Assembly: GCA_947630375.1 (NCBI GenBank)
Contig: CANRHH010000018.1
Coordinates: forward strand, 1 to 50,435
DNA: 50,435 nt
DNA from: an uncultured Oscillospiraceae bacterium
GTDB lineage: Bacteria > Bacillota > Clostridia > Oscillospirales > Oscillospiraceae
Direction: 5' to 3'
Shown here: positions 39,697 through 48,829 of the stretch, piece by piece
How positions within the stretch are numbered: the stretch's first letter is position 1
Layout: each line of letters starts with the position of its first letter
Position numbers and translations under genes: made by a program
Notes under the pieces: model-generated
Databases searched by the model: none
The model's input: only the letters and a program-made list of their open reading frames with translations
What the model was told of the DNA's origin: nothing

Positions 39697-40974
39697 TTAC
39701 ACGAATTTGTCCAGCTCCCGCTCGGCAGGGGGGCATTTTTTGTTCTTCGGCCCGTCTATGTACCGGCCCCGGGCCACCACCGCGGCGATATCCCGCAGGG
39801 CGGCGGGATCCTCCAGGGGGCTGCGCTCGGTGATCACCATGTCGGCGCACTTGCCCGGCTCCAAAGAGCCGGTCTCGCCGTCGATGCCGGCGATCTTCGC
39901 GTTGCCCAGGGTGGCGGAGTACAGGGCGAAGGCAGGGGAGACGCCGCAGAACTTGGTAAAGTAGTTGAGCTCCCGCCACATGTCGTAATGGGTCACATAG
40001 GGGCAGCCGGTATCGGTCCCCAGGCCCACGGGGATGCCGTTTTCCAGGCAGGCTTTGGCGCAGGAGACGATCCCGTCAAAGACGATTTGGCCGTTATACT
40101 GCTCCATCTCGGAGGCCTTGCTGATCTCCCGGTCAAAGAAGGCATAGGGCAGGGCGGGGGACAGGGTGGCCACATGGGCCGCGCCCCGCTCCTTGAACAG
40201 GCGGAGGATCTCTTCATCCGGCTGGGCCCCGTGCTCAATGGTGTCCACCCCGTTCTCCAGAGCCACCCGGACGCCCTCCGGGCTCTCCACATGGGCCGCC
40301 ACCTTGAGCCCCAGGCTGTGGGCCTCTTCGCAGGCGGCCTTCACGTAGTCCGCCGGCATTTTCAGCTCCCCGGGCTCCCCTTTCACCCGGGCGTCCAGCA
40401 CGCCGCCGGTGATCATCAGCTTGATCAGGTCCGGCTTGCCCTGGGCGATCTTCCGCACGTAGTCCCGGGCCTCCTGGGCGCTGGTGGCCTCATAGGCCAG
40501 GGAACCGGCCATGTGCCCGCCGGGGACCGAGACGGCCATATCCGCCGCCAGGATCCGGGGACCCAGGGTCTTGCCGGCGCGGATCTCGTTTCGGAGGGTG
40601 GAGTCCACCGTCAGCAGGCCGCCTACGGTGCGGATGGTGGTGACGCCGCTGAAGAGCTCCATGCGGGCGTAGCTCTCGCACATCTTCTTGAGAATGTATC
40701 GGGTCAGGGCCGTGGAGCGCATGATCCGGGCCAGCTTCCGGGCGTCGGTGGGTTTGTCCTTGGGCTTGCCGCTGGCGGGCAGATGCACATGCAGGTTGAT
40801 GAGCCCCGGCATCAAATATTTCCCCTGCAGGTCCACCACCTGATAGCCCGTCGGCGCGGGGCCCTGGGAGACGGCGGTGATCTTCTCCCCCTCAGTGAGC
40901 ACCGTCATGCCCGGCCGGGGCTGCATGCTCTCCCGGCCATCCAGCAGGACGGCGTTTATGTAGGCGTAGTTCAT
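39697..40974 (-). CDS. Amidohydrolase family protein
   Basis: The 425-residue protein has the metal-dependent amidohydrolase layout. Composite beta-sandwich ends flank a TIM barrel with H-V-H-L-P (about residues 61-65), a barrel lysine in D-L-I-K-L-M-I, H-V-E-S-P (about 236-240), T-I-E-H-G (about 256-260) and G-T-D-T-G (about 318-322). This set is typical of imidazolonepropionase/prolidase-like members that cleave cyclic amides or dipeptides. The substrate is not clear. It is first in an operon with degV copy 2, under a promoter at 41009-41036. Confidence 0.88.
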   Translation of the reverse strand: MNYAYINAVLLDGRESMQPRPGMTVLTEGEKITAVSQGPAPTGYQVVDLQGKYLMPGLINLHVHLPASGKPKDKPTDARKLARIMRSTALTRYILKKMCESYARMELFSGVTTIRTVGGLLTVDSTLRNEIRAGKTLGPRILAADMAVSVPGGHMAGSLAYEATSAQEARDYVRKIAQGKPDLIKLMITGGVLDARVKGEPGELKMPADYVKAACEEAHSLGLKVAAHVESPEGVRVALENGVDTIEHGAQPDEEILRLFKERGAAHVATLSPALPYAFFDREISKASEMEQYNGQIVFDGIVSCAKACLENGIPVGLGTDTGCPYVTHYDMWRELNYFTKFCGVSPAFALYSATLGNAKIAGIDGETGSLEPGKCADMVITERSPLEDPAALRDIAAVVARGRYIDGPKNKKCPPAERELDKFV

Positions 40975-41008
40975 GTTGATCCCTCGCTTTTTCGGTTGAG
41001 TAAAATAT

Positions 41009-41036
41009 ATTATACTCTTTTCCAGTAAAATGTACA
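41009..41036 (-). promoter_or_regulatory. Promoter of the amidohydrolase-degV operon
   Basis: TGTACA and TATAAT are separated by 16 bases on the minus strand, with a short leader. Confidence 0.6.
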
Positions 41037-41049
41037 GAGGGAAATTTGC

Positions 41050-41078
41050 TTGCCGCCGGCTGCCCGGCGTGCTATAAT
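41050..41078 (+). promoter_or_regulatory. Promoter of the inositol monophosphatase gene
   Basis: TTGCCG and a perfect TATAAT are separated by 17 bases, 47 bases before the GTG start. Confidence 0.6.
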
Positions 41079-41125
41079 AACGCCGGACTCAGAAAAAATT
41101 TTTTTCAAAAGAGGAGCGTTTTTCC

Positions 41126-41914
41126 GTGGATCTTAAGGAAGCAAAGAGGATCTGTGAGGAGATCGTCCGGGCCGAGCGGGAGGCCGCCGTGCTCATGCTC
41201 CACGCCCACAGCATCCTGGCCGAGTGCAAGACCGGCCACCGGGACGTGGTCACCGAGTATGACCGGAAGGTCCAGGCCCTGCTGATGGAGCGGCTGAGCG
41301 CCTCCGTCCCCGGGGCCCGCTTCTTCTGTGAGGAGAATAACCAGCGGGACAGCCTGGCGGAGGCGCGGCTTTTTATCATCGACCCCATCGACGGGACCAT
41401 GAATTTCGTCCGGGGCTTTCACCACAGCAGCATCTCAGTTGCCTGCGCCTGCCGGGGTGAGCTGATGGCCGCGGCGGTCTATAACCCCTATGTGGACGAG
41501 ATGTTCACCGCCGTCAGGGGCGGAGGCGCGGCGGTCAACGGCCGGCCCATCCGGGCCTGGGAAGGCCCACTGTCCGAGAGCGTGGTCTGCTTCGGCACCG
41601 CCCCCTACAACCAGGCCCTGACGGAGAAGGTCTACCGCCTGGCGGAGCGGGCCCACCGGGCCAGCCTGGACCTGCGCCGGGAGGGCTCCGCGGCCCTGGA
41701 TCTGTGCAGCGCCGCGGCGGGCCGGGCGGGGGCCTATTTTGAGCCGGAGGTCAGCCCCTGGGACTACGCCGCCGGGCTGCTGATCGTCCGGGAGGCCGGC
41801 GGACAGGCCACCACCCTGGAGGGAGAGCCCCTGGTCCTGGGGCCGGACAAGACCTCCATTCTGGCCGGCGGGCCCCGGGCCGCGGCGGAACTGCTGCAGG
41901 CGCTGGCGGACTGA
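41126..41914 (+). CDS. Inositol monophosphatase family protein
   Basis: The 262-residue protein has the IMPase metal sites. E-E-N is at about residue 70, I-D-P-I-D-G-T-M-N-F at about 87-96, and the C-terminal W-D-Y-A-A-G motif lies near 212-217, with G-S-A-A-L-D before it. It would remove phosphate from inositol phosphate or a related substrate such as 3'-phosphoadenosine 5'-phosphate. The start is GTG with GAGGAG upstream. It is monocistronic, with promoter and terminator. Confidence 0.92.
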   Translation: MDLKEAKRICEEIVRAEREAAVLMLHAHSILAECKTGHRDVVTEYDRKVQALLMERLSASVPGARFFCEENNQRDSLAEARLFIIDPIDGTMNFVRGFHHSSISVACACRGELMAAAVYNPYVDEMFTAVRGGGAAVNGRPIRAWEGPLSESVVCFGTAPYNQALTEKVYRLAERAHRASLDLRREGSAALDLCSAAAGRAGAYFEPEVSPWDYAAGLLIVREAGGQATTLEGEPLVLGPDKTSILAGGPRAAAELLQALAD

Positions 41915-41931
41915 CCATTCATATCGTACAT

Positions 41932-41972
41932 AAGGACAGCCCCTGCGGCAACGCCGCAGGGGCTGTCCTTCG
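41932..41972. terminator. Bidirectional terminator between IMPase and rpoD
   Basis: AAGGACAGCCCCTGCGGC pairs with GCCGCAGGGGCTGTCCTT, between two convergent genes. Confidence 0.85.
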
Positions 41973-41979
41973 CATATCT

Positions 41980-43245
41980 TCAGTTCAGAAAGTCCCGCAG
42001 TTTTTTGGAGCGGCTGGGGTGGCGGAGCTTCCGCAGGGCCTTGGCCTCGATCTGGCGGATCCGCTCCCGGGTGACGTTGAACTCCTTGCCCACCTCTTCC
42101 AGGGTCCGGGTCCGGCCGTCCACAATGCCAAAACGCAGCTCCAGCACCTTCTTCTCCCGGGGGGCCAGGGTGTCCAGCACCTCCTCCAGCTGCTCCCGCA
42201 GCAGGGAGAAGCTGGCCGCCTCCGAGGGCTCGGACACGTCCTCATCCGGGATAAAGTCCCCCAAATGGGAGTCCTCCTCCTCACCGATGGGCGTCTCCAG
42301 AGACACCGGCTCCTGGGCGATCTTCAGGATGTCCCGCACCTTCTCCACGGGCATGTCCATCTCGTCGGCGATCTCCTCGGCGGAGGGGTCGTGCCCCAGC
42401 TCCTGCAGCAACTGCCGGGAGACCCGGATGGTCTTGTTGATGGTCTCCACCATGTGCACGGGGATCCGGATGGTCCGGGCCTGGTCCGCGATGGCCCGGG
42501 TGATGGCCTGGCGGATCCACCAGGTGGCGTAGGTGGAGAACTTATAGCCCTTGGTGTAGTCAAACTTCTCTACGGCCTTGATCAGGCCCAGATTGCCCTC
42601 CTGGATCAGGTCCAGGAACAGCATCCCCCGGCCCACATAGCGCTTGGCGATGGACACCACCAGCCGAAGGTTGGCCTCGGTCATGCGGTGCTTGGCCTCT
42701 TCGTCCCCCTCGGCCATGCGCATGGCCAGAGCGATCTCCTCCTCCGGCGTCAGCAGAGGCACCTTGCCGATCTCCTTGAGGTACATGCGCACCGGGTCGT
42801 CGGTGGAGAAGGAGTCCATGAGGGCGTCGGTGTTGTTGATCTCCTCCTCGGAGATCTCCTCAATGTCCGCCAGGTCCTCCCCTTCGGGCAGCAGCTCGTC
42901 CACCGGGGGCAGCACGTCGTCCGAACCCACGTCCACGTCGATGCCGTTGGCCTCCAGGGAGTCATAGAACTTGGCGACGGTGTCCGGGTCCAGGTTCAGC
43001 TCCTCCAGGCACTCCAACTCCTTCACCGACAGCCGGCCCGCCTTCTTGCCTTTCTCCAGCAGCTCATTGAGCTGCTCCTCCGGGCTCTTGGCCGGGCCCG
43101 GGGCGGCGTCCTTCTTCTTCCGCTTCTTGGGCTTGGGCAGCTCTGTCTCCGTCTGGGAGCTGATATCCGGCGTGGAGGCCTCCTCCAGCAGCCGGTCCGC
43201 CATGCTCTCCAGCTCTTCCTCGGTCAGACGCGTCTCGTCCATCAT
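41980..43245 (-). CDS. rpoD: Primary sigma factor (sigma-70/SigA)
   Basis: The 421-residue protein has an acidic region 1.1-like N-terminus of about 150 residues. Region 1.2 ([11 protein letters not shown]), region 2 ([36 protein letters not shown]), region 3 and region 4 ([25 protein letters not shown]) follow. It directs RNA polymerase to the TTGACA/TATAAT promoters seen across the window. It begins directly after the dnaG stop. An AAGGA precedes the ATGATG, so either ATG may be used. Confidence 0.98.
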   Translation of the reverse strand: MMDETRLTEEELESMADRLLEEASTPDISSQTETELPKPKKRKKKDAAPGPAKSPEEQLNELLEKGKKAGRLSVKELECLEELNLDPDTVAKFYDSLEANGIDVDVGSDDVLPPVDELLPEGEDLADIEEISEEEINNTDALMDSFSTDDPVRMYLKEIGKVPLLTPEEEIALAMRMAEGDEEAKHRMTEANLRLVVSIAKRYVGRGMLFLDLIQEGNLGLIKAVEKFDYTKGYKFSTYATWWIRQAITRAIADQARTIRIPVHMVETINKTIRVSRQLLQELGHDPSAEEIADEMDMPVEKVRDILKIAQEPVSLETPIGEEEDSHLGDFIPDEDVSEPSEAASFSLLREQLEEVLDTLAPREKKVLELRFGIVDGRTRTLEEVGKEFNVTRERIRQIEAKALRKLRHPSRSKKLRDFLN

Positions 43246-44988
43246 TTATCCTTCATACCCCTTTCTTTCTCTGAGCTTGCCGGCCAGGGCCCGCAGATCC
43301 ACGCTGCCGGAGGCAAGCTCCTTCTGGTCCCGTATTTTCCTTATGTAGTCCCGCAGCGTTTTCTCCCCTAAGGAGAGCAGCTCCGGCTTTTGCAGGAGAC
43401 TCACCAACAGCGACATCTCGCTCTGGCTCAGCTCCTCCGCCAGGGCGGCGGTGCTCACCGCGGCGTCCCGGTCTATTTTCCCTCGAATGGCGGCGTATAT
43501 GCGGCCCAGAGCCGGGGAGGAAAATTCCTCCGCCTGGGGCAGATCCTCTGTTTTGCCCAGGGCCGGCTCCAGATACAGCAGCCGCACCAGGCCCTCCTCC
43601 GCCGCGGCGGAGGCCGGGTCCGCGTAGCGCAGCTCCCGCTCCGTGGGCTGAAGCTGCCGCTCCGGGCGGCTCTGTTCCCGCTCGTCGCTTTTCAGGGCCC
43701 GGTTCAGAAGCTTCTTCCGCCGCCGCTCCACCTCGGCGGAGACCACGTCCCCCGAGACGCCCGCCAGCGCGGACACCCGCAGCGCGTAGACCTGCCGCTC
43801 CACCGGCCCCGGCAGCTTCGCCACCAAGTCCGTGGCCTCCCGGAGAAACTCCACCTTCTCCTCGTCCCGGCTCAGGTCGTATTTGTCCGTCACCGCGCGG
43901 AGCCGGTAATCGATCTGGTTTTCCGATTCCTCCAGCAGCTTGCGAAAGGCCTCCGGCCCTTTGTTTTTGATAAATTCATCCGGGTCCTTGGCCCCGGTCA
44001 TGCGCAGCACCTTCACCCGCAGGTCCAGCTTTTCCAGGATGCCGATGGCCCGCTGGGAGGCCTTGAGCCCGGCGCCGTCGTTGTCGTAGGCGATGATGAC
44101 CTGGCTGGTATACCGGGAGAGGAGCCGGGCCTGCTCCGGCGTCAGGGAGGTGCCCAGGGAGGCCACCGCCGAGTCGAAGCCGGCCTGATGGAGGGAGACT
44201 ACGTCTATATTGCCCTCTGATAGGATTATATATCCGCTTTTTGATTTTTTAGCCAGATTCAGGGCGAAAAGATTCCGGCTTTTGTTGAACACAAGGGTTT
44301 CGGGACTGTTCATGTACTTGGGCTCCCCATCCCCTAAAATGCGGCCGGAAAAACCGATGACGTTGCCCCGCACGTCGATGACCGGGAACATGAGCCGGTT
44401 GCGGAAGGTGTCGTAAAAGCCGCCGTTCTTGCCCCGGCGGACCAGGCCCGCGTCCAACAGCTCAAAATCCGAGAAGCCCTTGGCCCCCATGGCCGTTTTC
44501 AGGCTGTCCCAGCTGTCCGGGGCGAAGCCGATGCCGAAGTTGACGGCGGTCCGCCGGCCGATCTGCCGCCGAAGCAGGTAATCCCGCCCGGGCTGGCCGG
44601 AGGGGGCGGCCAGCTGCTCATAGAAAAAGCGGGCCGCCTCCTTGTTCAGGCTCAGCATCCGCTCCCGTTTCCGGTCCTGGACCCGGTCGGTCTGTTCCGG
44701 CAGGGGCATCCCCGCCCGCCGGGCCAGCAGCTCCACCGCCTCCGGGAAGCTCAGGTTCTCGATCTCCATGATGAAGTTGATGACCCCGCCGCCCTTGCCG
44801 CAGCCGAAGCAGTGATAGATCTGCTTGTCCGGCGAGACGGAAAAGGAGGGGGTCTTTTCGCTGTGAAAAGGGCACAGGCCGAACAGGTTCGAGCCGCTGC
44901 GCTTGCTCAGGCGCACATAGCCGGACACCACGTCCACAATGTCGCTGCGCTCCACCAGCTCCGTGATGAAATTTTCAGGAAAGGCCAC
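43246..44988 (-). CDS. dnaG: DNA primase
   Basis: The 580-residue protein has the CHC2 zinc finger (C-P-F-H-S-E-K-T-P-S-F and Y-H-C-F-G-C-G-K-G-G, about residues 39-66), the primase catalytic region and the Toprim motifs (L-S-E-G-N-I-D and Y-D-N-D-G-A-G). A variable C-terminal domain for helicase binding ends it. It makes RNA primers for replication. I chose GTG 44988, with GGGAGG about nine bases upstream. The dgt-dnaG-rpoD order is the classical macromolecular synthesis arrangement of Firmicutes. Confidence 0.96.
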   Translation of the reverse strand: MAFPENFITELVERSDIVDVVSGYVRLSKRSGSNLFGLCPFHSEKTPSFSVSPDKQIYHCFGCGKGGGVINFIMEIENLSFPEAVELLARRAGMPLPEQTDRVQDRKRERMLSLNKEAARFFYEQLAAPSGQPGRDYLLRRQIGRRTAVNFGIGFAPDSWDSLKTAMGAKGFSDFELLDAGLVRRGKNGGFYDTFRNRLMFPVIDVRGNVIGFSGRILGDGEPKYMNSPETLVFNKSRNLFALNLAKKSKSGYIILSEGNIDVVSLHQAGFDSAVASLGTSLTPEQARLLSRYTSQVIIAYDNDGAGLKASQRAIGILEKLDLRVKVLRMTGAKDPDEFIKNKGPEAFRKLLEESENQIDYRLRAVTDKYDLSRDEEKVEFLREATDLVAKLPGPVERQVYALRVSALAGVSGDVVSAEVERRRKKLLNRALKSDEREQSRPERQLQPTERELRYADPASAAAEEGLVRLLYLEPALGKTEDLPQAEEFSSPALGRIYAAIRGKIDRDAAVSTAALAEELSQSEMSLLVSLLQKPELLSLGEKTLRDYIRKIRDQKELASGSVDLRALAGKLRERKGYEG

Positions 44989-45030
44989 CGGCCTGTCACC
45001 TCCCGCCGTTCCTCGCAAAGACCGGCACCG

Positions 45031-46038
45031 CTATTTTACCGTCCAGGCGAAGGGGATAAAGAGTTCCCCATATTTTTCCATGGCGTAGCCGTCGGTCATG
45101 CCGGAGATATAGTCCACCACGGCCCGCTCCACGCCCTCGTTTTCGATCACCGGGCGCAGATCCTCCGGGAGCTTGTCCGGGTTTTGGACGTAGTGCCCGT
45201 AGAGCCCGCCCAAGATACCCTCCACCTTGCCCTCCTCGCTCTTGGCCCGGGGGTTGGTGTACACGTCGGCATACATGAAGCTGTGGAAGAAGTCAAAGAC
45301 CTCCTGCATCCCGGGGGACATGCGCAGCGTGTCCTGCCCGGCGCTGTTTTCGATCAGATCCGTCAAAATGGCGTTGATCCGCTCACTGTTGCGGCGGCCG
45401 CAGCGCTCCCGGATCAGGGCGGGCACCTCCTCCTCGGTGAGGATGCCGGCCCGGATCGAATCATCCAGGTCGTGGTTTATGTAGGCGATCCGGTCGCACA
45501 GGCGCACGGCCACCGCCTCCAGCGTGTCGTCCGGGGCGCCGTGGGTGTGGTGCAGGATGCCCATGCGGGTCTCATAGCACAGGTTCAGGCCCCGGCCGTC
45601 CCGCTCCAGGATATCCACCACCCGCAGGCTCTGCTCATAGTGCTTGAAGCCGCCGGGGTAGATGCTGTTCAGGGCCCGCTCCCCCGCGTGCCCGAAAGGG
45701 GTGTGCCCCAGGTCGTGCCCCAGGGCGATGGCCTCGGCCAGGTCCTCGTTGAGCTTCAGCGCCCGGGCCACGGTCCTGGCCAGGCGGCTGACCTCCAGCG
45801 TGTGGGTCAGGCGGGTGCGGTAATGGTCCCCCTCCGGCTGGAGAAAGACCTGGGTCTTGTGCTTGAGCCGGCGGAAGGATTTGGAGTGGGTGATCCGGTC
45901 GATATCCCGCTGAAAGCAGGTGCGGATCCGGCAGGGGGGTTCCGGCAGGGCCCGGCCCGCGGACGCCGCCGACAGCACGCCCCGGGGCCCGATAAAGCTC
46001 CGCTCGGCCTGCTCTCTCTCTTCTCTGGGACACGCCAT
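45031..46038 (-). CDS. dgt: Deoxyguanosinetriphosphate triphosphohydrolase-like protein (HD domain)
   Basis: The 335-residue protein has the dNTPase HD pattern: R-R-L-K-H-K-T-Q-V-F, the H-x-x-x-V-S-R-L-A-R block, the metal site G-H-D-L-G-H-T-P-F-G-H-A-G (about residues 104-116), and H-N/H-H-T-H-G. It would hydrolyse dNTPs to nucleosides and triphosphate. I chose ATG 46038, with GGGAGG eight bases upstream. It is upstream of dnaG by 42 bases on the same strand. Confidence 0.93.
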   Translation of the reverse strand: MACPREEREQAERSFIGPRGVLSAASAGRALPEPPCRIRTCFQRDIDRITHSKSFRRLKHKTQVFLQPEGDHYRTRLTHTLEVSRLARTVARALKLNEDLAEAIALGHDLGHTPFGHAGERALNSIYPGGFKHYEQSLRVVDILERDGRGLNLCYETRMGILHHTHGAPDDTLEAVAVRLCDRIAYINHDLDDSIRAGILTEEEVPALIRERCGRRNSERINAILTDLIENSAGQDTLRMSPGMQEVFDFFHSFMYADVYTNPRAKSEEGKVEGILGGLYGHYVQNPDKLPEDLRPVIENEGVERAVVDYISGMTDGYAMEKYGELFIPFAWTVK

Positions 46039-46095
46039 CTCCTCCACCTCCCTATCCTTACTTATACGACGCGAATTTTTATTTCCCTCTCATTT

Positions 46096-47478
46096 TCAAG
46101 AAAAAATTTTTGGCAGGGACGCCGCGGCGGCGGACTGCCCCACCCGGCGGAAACGCTCGTCCGGCAGGGCCAGCCGGATCTGCCCCTGCAGCTCCGGATA
46201 CTCGCTGCCCAGCGTGTCCCGGCAGGCGGCCAGCAGCGCGTCGCCCCCCTTGCCGGACATGACCCGCCCCAGCAGCAGCACGTGCTCAAAGCCGTACAGC
46301 GCGTGGTACAGGGCCAGGCTGTGGGCCAGATAGACGCCGATGCTCCGGTAGACGGCGGCGGCCCGGCCGTCCCCGGCCTCCATAAGCCCCTGCACCGCCT
46401 TGAGCTTTTCAGCGGGGGAGAGCCCCTCCTCCAGAGGGATCCCCGCGGCGGGGGCCAGCTTGATGACCGCGTCCTGGGAGAAATACTTGACGCCGCAGCC
46501 GATGTCCAGGGACCATTCGTCCCGCATGGCGGAGGGGTTGGCGTCCACGGGGATAAAGGCCAGCTCGTTGAGCCAGCCGGTGATCCGGCCCTGGGCGTCC
46601 ACAAAGCCGCCGGCCTCGCTGGTGCCCATGGCGATGCCCAGGATGTTGTGCACCCCCAAGCTCATGGCCCCGGCCAGGGCGGTCACGTCCCCGTCGTTGA
46701 CCACGCAGCAGGGCACCGGCCCGAAGCAGTCCCGGATGGCCCGGGTGTAGATATCCCGCACCTGGGCGTCGAACAGGTCCTGGGGGACCCGGATGAACAG
46801 AGAGGAGGACATGGTCCGGTCGTTGATGAAGATCCCCGCCGAGGACACGCCCACCGCGTCCACCCGGGGCAGATGGGCCGCCGCGGCCTTCAGGGCCGAG
46901 ACGATGCCCTCATACTGATACGCCGGATCGCTGTGGAGCTTGGGGGACCAGACCACCTCCTCGGAGAAAACCGTCTCTCCGTCTATGACCGCGGAGACCT
47001 TCCGGTCGCTGCCGCCGGCGTCAAACCCGATGCGGCAGCCCTCCAAATGCCCGCCCAGGGCCTTGGGCGTGTCCCGGTTCTCGGGCAGCCGGTCCGTATA
47101 CAGCACCTCGAAGGGGTGCTCAAACACCCGGGCCATAAAGTCCTGGTCAAAATCCCGCTCCCCGCCGGGGCTGTAGGCGGCGCGCAGATCCTCATAGATC
47201 CCCTTGTCTCCGCTGACATAGACGCGAAAGCCCCCCTTCATCCACAGCAGCGTCTTCACCAGGCGGCCGATATAATAGCGGTCCGCCCGGGCCAGCGCCT
47301 CCGTCCCGTGGATAAAGGTCCGGCAGACGGCCATCTCGCCCCCGGCCCGCTCTACGGCGATGCCCAGGGGCTTTTTCGCCGTCTCCAAAAAAGCCCGGTT
47401 GAATTTGTGCAGGGGAAGGAAACCGGGGTCCAGCTCGGGCAGCTTTTCCACCGGAAAATGTATGCCGAGAAATTCCAT
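46096..47478 (-). CDS. ROK/BadF-like sugar kinase-type ATPase
   Basis: The 460-residue protein has an N-terminal extension of about 150 residues. An actin-like ATPase with R-I-G-F-D-A-G-G-S-D-R-K-V-S-A-V at about 150-165 follows, with VGVSSAGIFIN, CCVVNDGDVTALAGA (about 271-285) and LGIAMGTSEAGGFVD. These correspond to the phosphate 1, connect and adenosine motifs of ROK/BadF proteins. The extension makes it longer than a normal ROK kinase. It is divergent from a NahK-like kinase and may phosphorylate an amino sugar or another hexose, or act as a regulator. I do not recognise a named orthologue. Confidence 0.75.
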   Translation of the reverse strand: MEFLGIHFPVEKLPELDPGFLPLHKFNRAFLETAKKPLGIAVERAGGEMAVCRTFIHGTEALARADRYYIGRLVKTLLWMKGGFRVYVSGDKGIYEDLRAAYSPGGERDFDQDFMARVFEHPFEVLYTDRLPENRDTPKALGGHLEGCRIGFDAGGSDRKVSAVIDGETVFSEEVVWSPKLHSDPAYQYEGIVSALKAAAAHLPRVDAVGVSSAGIFINDRTMSSSLFIRVPQDLFDAQVRDIYTRAIRDCFGPVPCCVVNDGDVTALAGAMSLGVHNILGIAMGTSEAGGFVDAQGRITGWLNELAFIPVDANPSAMRDEWSLDIGCGVKYFSQDAVIKLAPAAGIPLEEGLSPAEKLKAVQGLMEAGDGRAAAVYRSIGVYLAHSLALYHALYGFEHVLLLGRVMSGKGGDALLAACRDTLGSEYPELQGQIRLALPDERFRRVGQSAAAASLPKIFS

Positions 47479-47505
47479 AGCGCGCCTCCATTGCTTTTTT
47501 CTTCT

Positions 47506-47534
47506 ATTCTACCACGCCGCCGGGGGCGCGTCAT
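47506..47534 (-). promoter_or_regulatory. Promoter of the ROK-like gene
   Basis: ATGACG and TAGAAT are separated by 17 bases on the minus strand, about 28 bases before the start codon. Confidence 0.45.
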
Positions 47535-47586
47535 TAGTAAAAATATTTTATTTTTAGAAATACCGGCCTTTTCCAGAAAGAAACAC

Positions 47587-47615
47587 TTGAAAAAATTTAC
47601 ATACCGTGGTAATAT
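47587..47615 (+). promoter_or_regulatory. Promoter of the NahK-like/PocR-AraC unit
   Basis: TTGAAA and TAATAT are separated by 17 bases. The leader to 47754 is AT-rich and holds small inverted repeats (GTAATT/AATTAC and ATCCCGAT/ATTGGGAT), which could be operators. Confidence 0.55.
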
Positions 47616-47753
47616 AACAATGAGTAATTGTGAAAAATTACGCATCCCGATAAAATTGGGATAAATCAAATAACGGCCAAAAAATAATATTACTTATCGG
47701 ACAGATAGGATTTCTCGGAGCCCGGGGGATCCGATCCCTGGACAGGAGAGCAT

Positions 47754-48809
47754 ATGGAATACGCCGCGACTCGCTTCAGCCTGGACGCGCCGGCGCTGAG
47801 CTGTGAGCGCTACGGCTGCGGGCATATCAACAGCACCTACCTGGTGCAGACCGCCTCCGGCCGGCGCTACATCCTCCAAAAAGTGAACGGCGCCGTCTTT
47901 CCGGACCGGCGGGCCCTGATGGAGAACATCATCGCCGTGACCCGGTATCTGGCGGCCCGGAGCCGGGACAGCCGGGAGCACCTGACCCTGGTGCCCACCC
48001 TGGAGGGGCTGGATTACTGGACGGACGCGGAGGGGGAGATCTGGCGGCTGTACGATTTTATTGAAGACAGCCTCTGCCTCCAGGCGCCGGAGACGGCGGA
48101 GGACTTTTACCAGAGCGCCGTGGCCTTCGGCTCTTTCCAGGCCAAAATGGCGGATTTCCCGGCCCACACCCTCCATGAGACCATCCCGGACTTTCACAAC
48201 ACCCCCGACCGGTACCGGAAGTTCCACGCCGCCCTGGCGCGGGACCCGCTGGGCCGGGCCGCGGCGGTGCGGGAGGAGCTCGGCTTCTTCCTCCGGCGGG
48301 AGGCGGAGGCGGGCACGCTCCAGCAGATGCGCCAGAGCGGGGCGCTGCCCCTGCGGGTCACCCACAACGACACCAAGCTCAACAACGTCATGCTGGACGC
48401 GGTCACCCGCAAAGCCCTCTGCGTTATTGATTTGGACACGGTGATGCCCGGCCTGGCCGCCTATGATTTCGGCGACTCGATCCGGTTCGGCGCCTCTACC
48501 GGCGCCGAGGACGAGGCAGACCTGAGCAAGGTGGAGATGAGCCTGGAGCTCTTCGCCATCTACGCCAAGGGCTTCGTGGAGGCCTGCCCGGCCCTGACGG
48601 AGCCGGAGCGGGAGACGCTCCCCTTAGGGGCCAAGCTCATGACCCTGGAATGCGGCCTGCGGTTTTTGACGGACTATCTGGACGGGGACCGGTATTTTCA
48701 CATCGACGAGCCGGAGCACAATCTGCGCCGGGCCCGGACCCAGATCAAATTGGTGGCGGACATGGAAAAAAAGTGGGGCAGGATGACGGACATCCTCTGC
48801 CGGCTGTGA
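47754..48809 (+). CDS. Aminoglycoside phosphotransferase-fold kinase, NahK-like
   Basis: The 351-residue protein has the APH/choline kinase fold. Its N-lobe is like that of N-acetylhexosamine 1-kinase (C-G-H-I-N-S-T-Y-L-V, Y-I-L-Q-K-V-N), followed by the catalytic H-N-D-T-K-L-N-N-V-M (about residues 203-212) and V-I-D-L-D-T-V-M-P-G (about 223-232). NahK phosphorylates GlcNAc or GalNAc at C1 in the galacto-N-biose pathway. That exact substrate is inferred from sequence style and from the neighbouring ROK-like kinase and sugar transport gene. It is followed after 20 bases by an AraC-type regulator. Confidence 0.8.
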   Translation: MEYAATRFSLDAPALSCERYGCGHINSTYLVQTASGRRYILQKVNGAVFPDRRALMENIIAVTRYLAARSRDSREHLTLVPTLEGLDYWTDAEGEIWRLYDFIEDSLCLQAPETAEDFYQSAVAFGSFQAKMADFPAHTLHETIPDFHNTPDRYRKFHAALARDPLGRAAAVREELGFFLRREAEAGTLQQMRQSGALPLRVTHNDTKLNNVMLDAVTRKALCVIDLDTVMPGLAAYDFGDSIRFGASTGAEDEADLSKVEMSLELFAIYAKGFVEACPALTEPERETLPLGAKLMTLECGLRFLTDYLDGDRYFHIDEPEHNLRRARTQIKLVADMEKKWGRMTDILCRL

Positions 48810-48829
48810 ACTTATATTAGGAGAAGAGT

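Noticed and set aside
44812-47664. 950-codon open frame on the plus strand
   Set aside because: It lies opposite dgt, dnaG and the ROK-like gene. Its product is rich in His, Gly, Val and Pro without domains, as is normal for antisense frames in GC-rich DNA.
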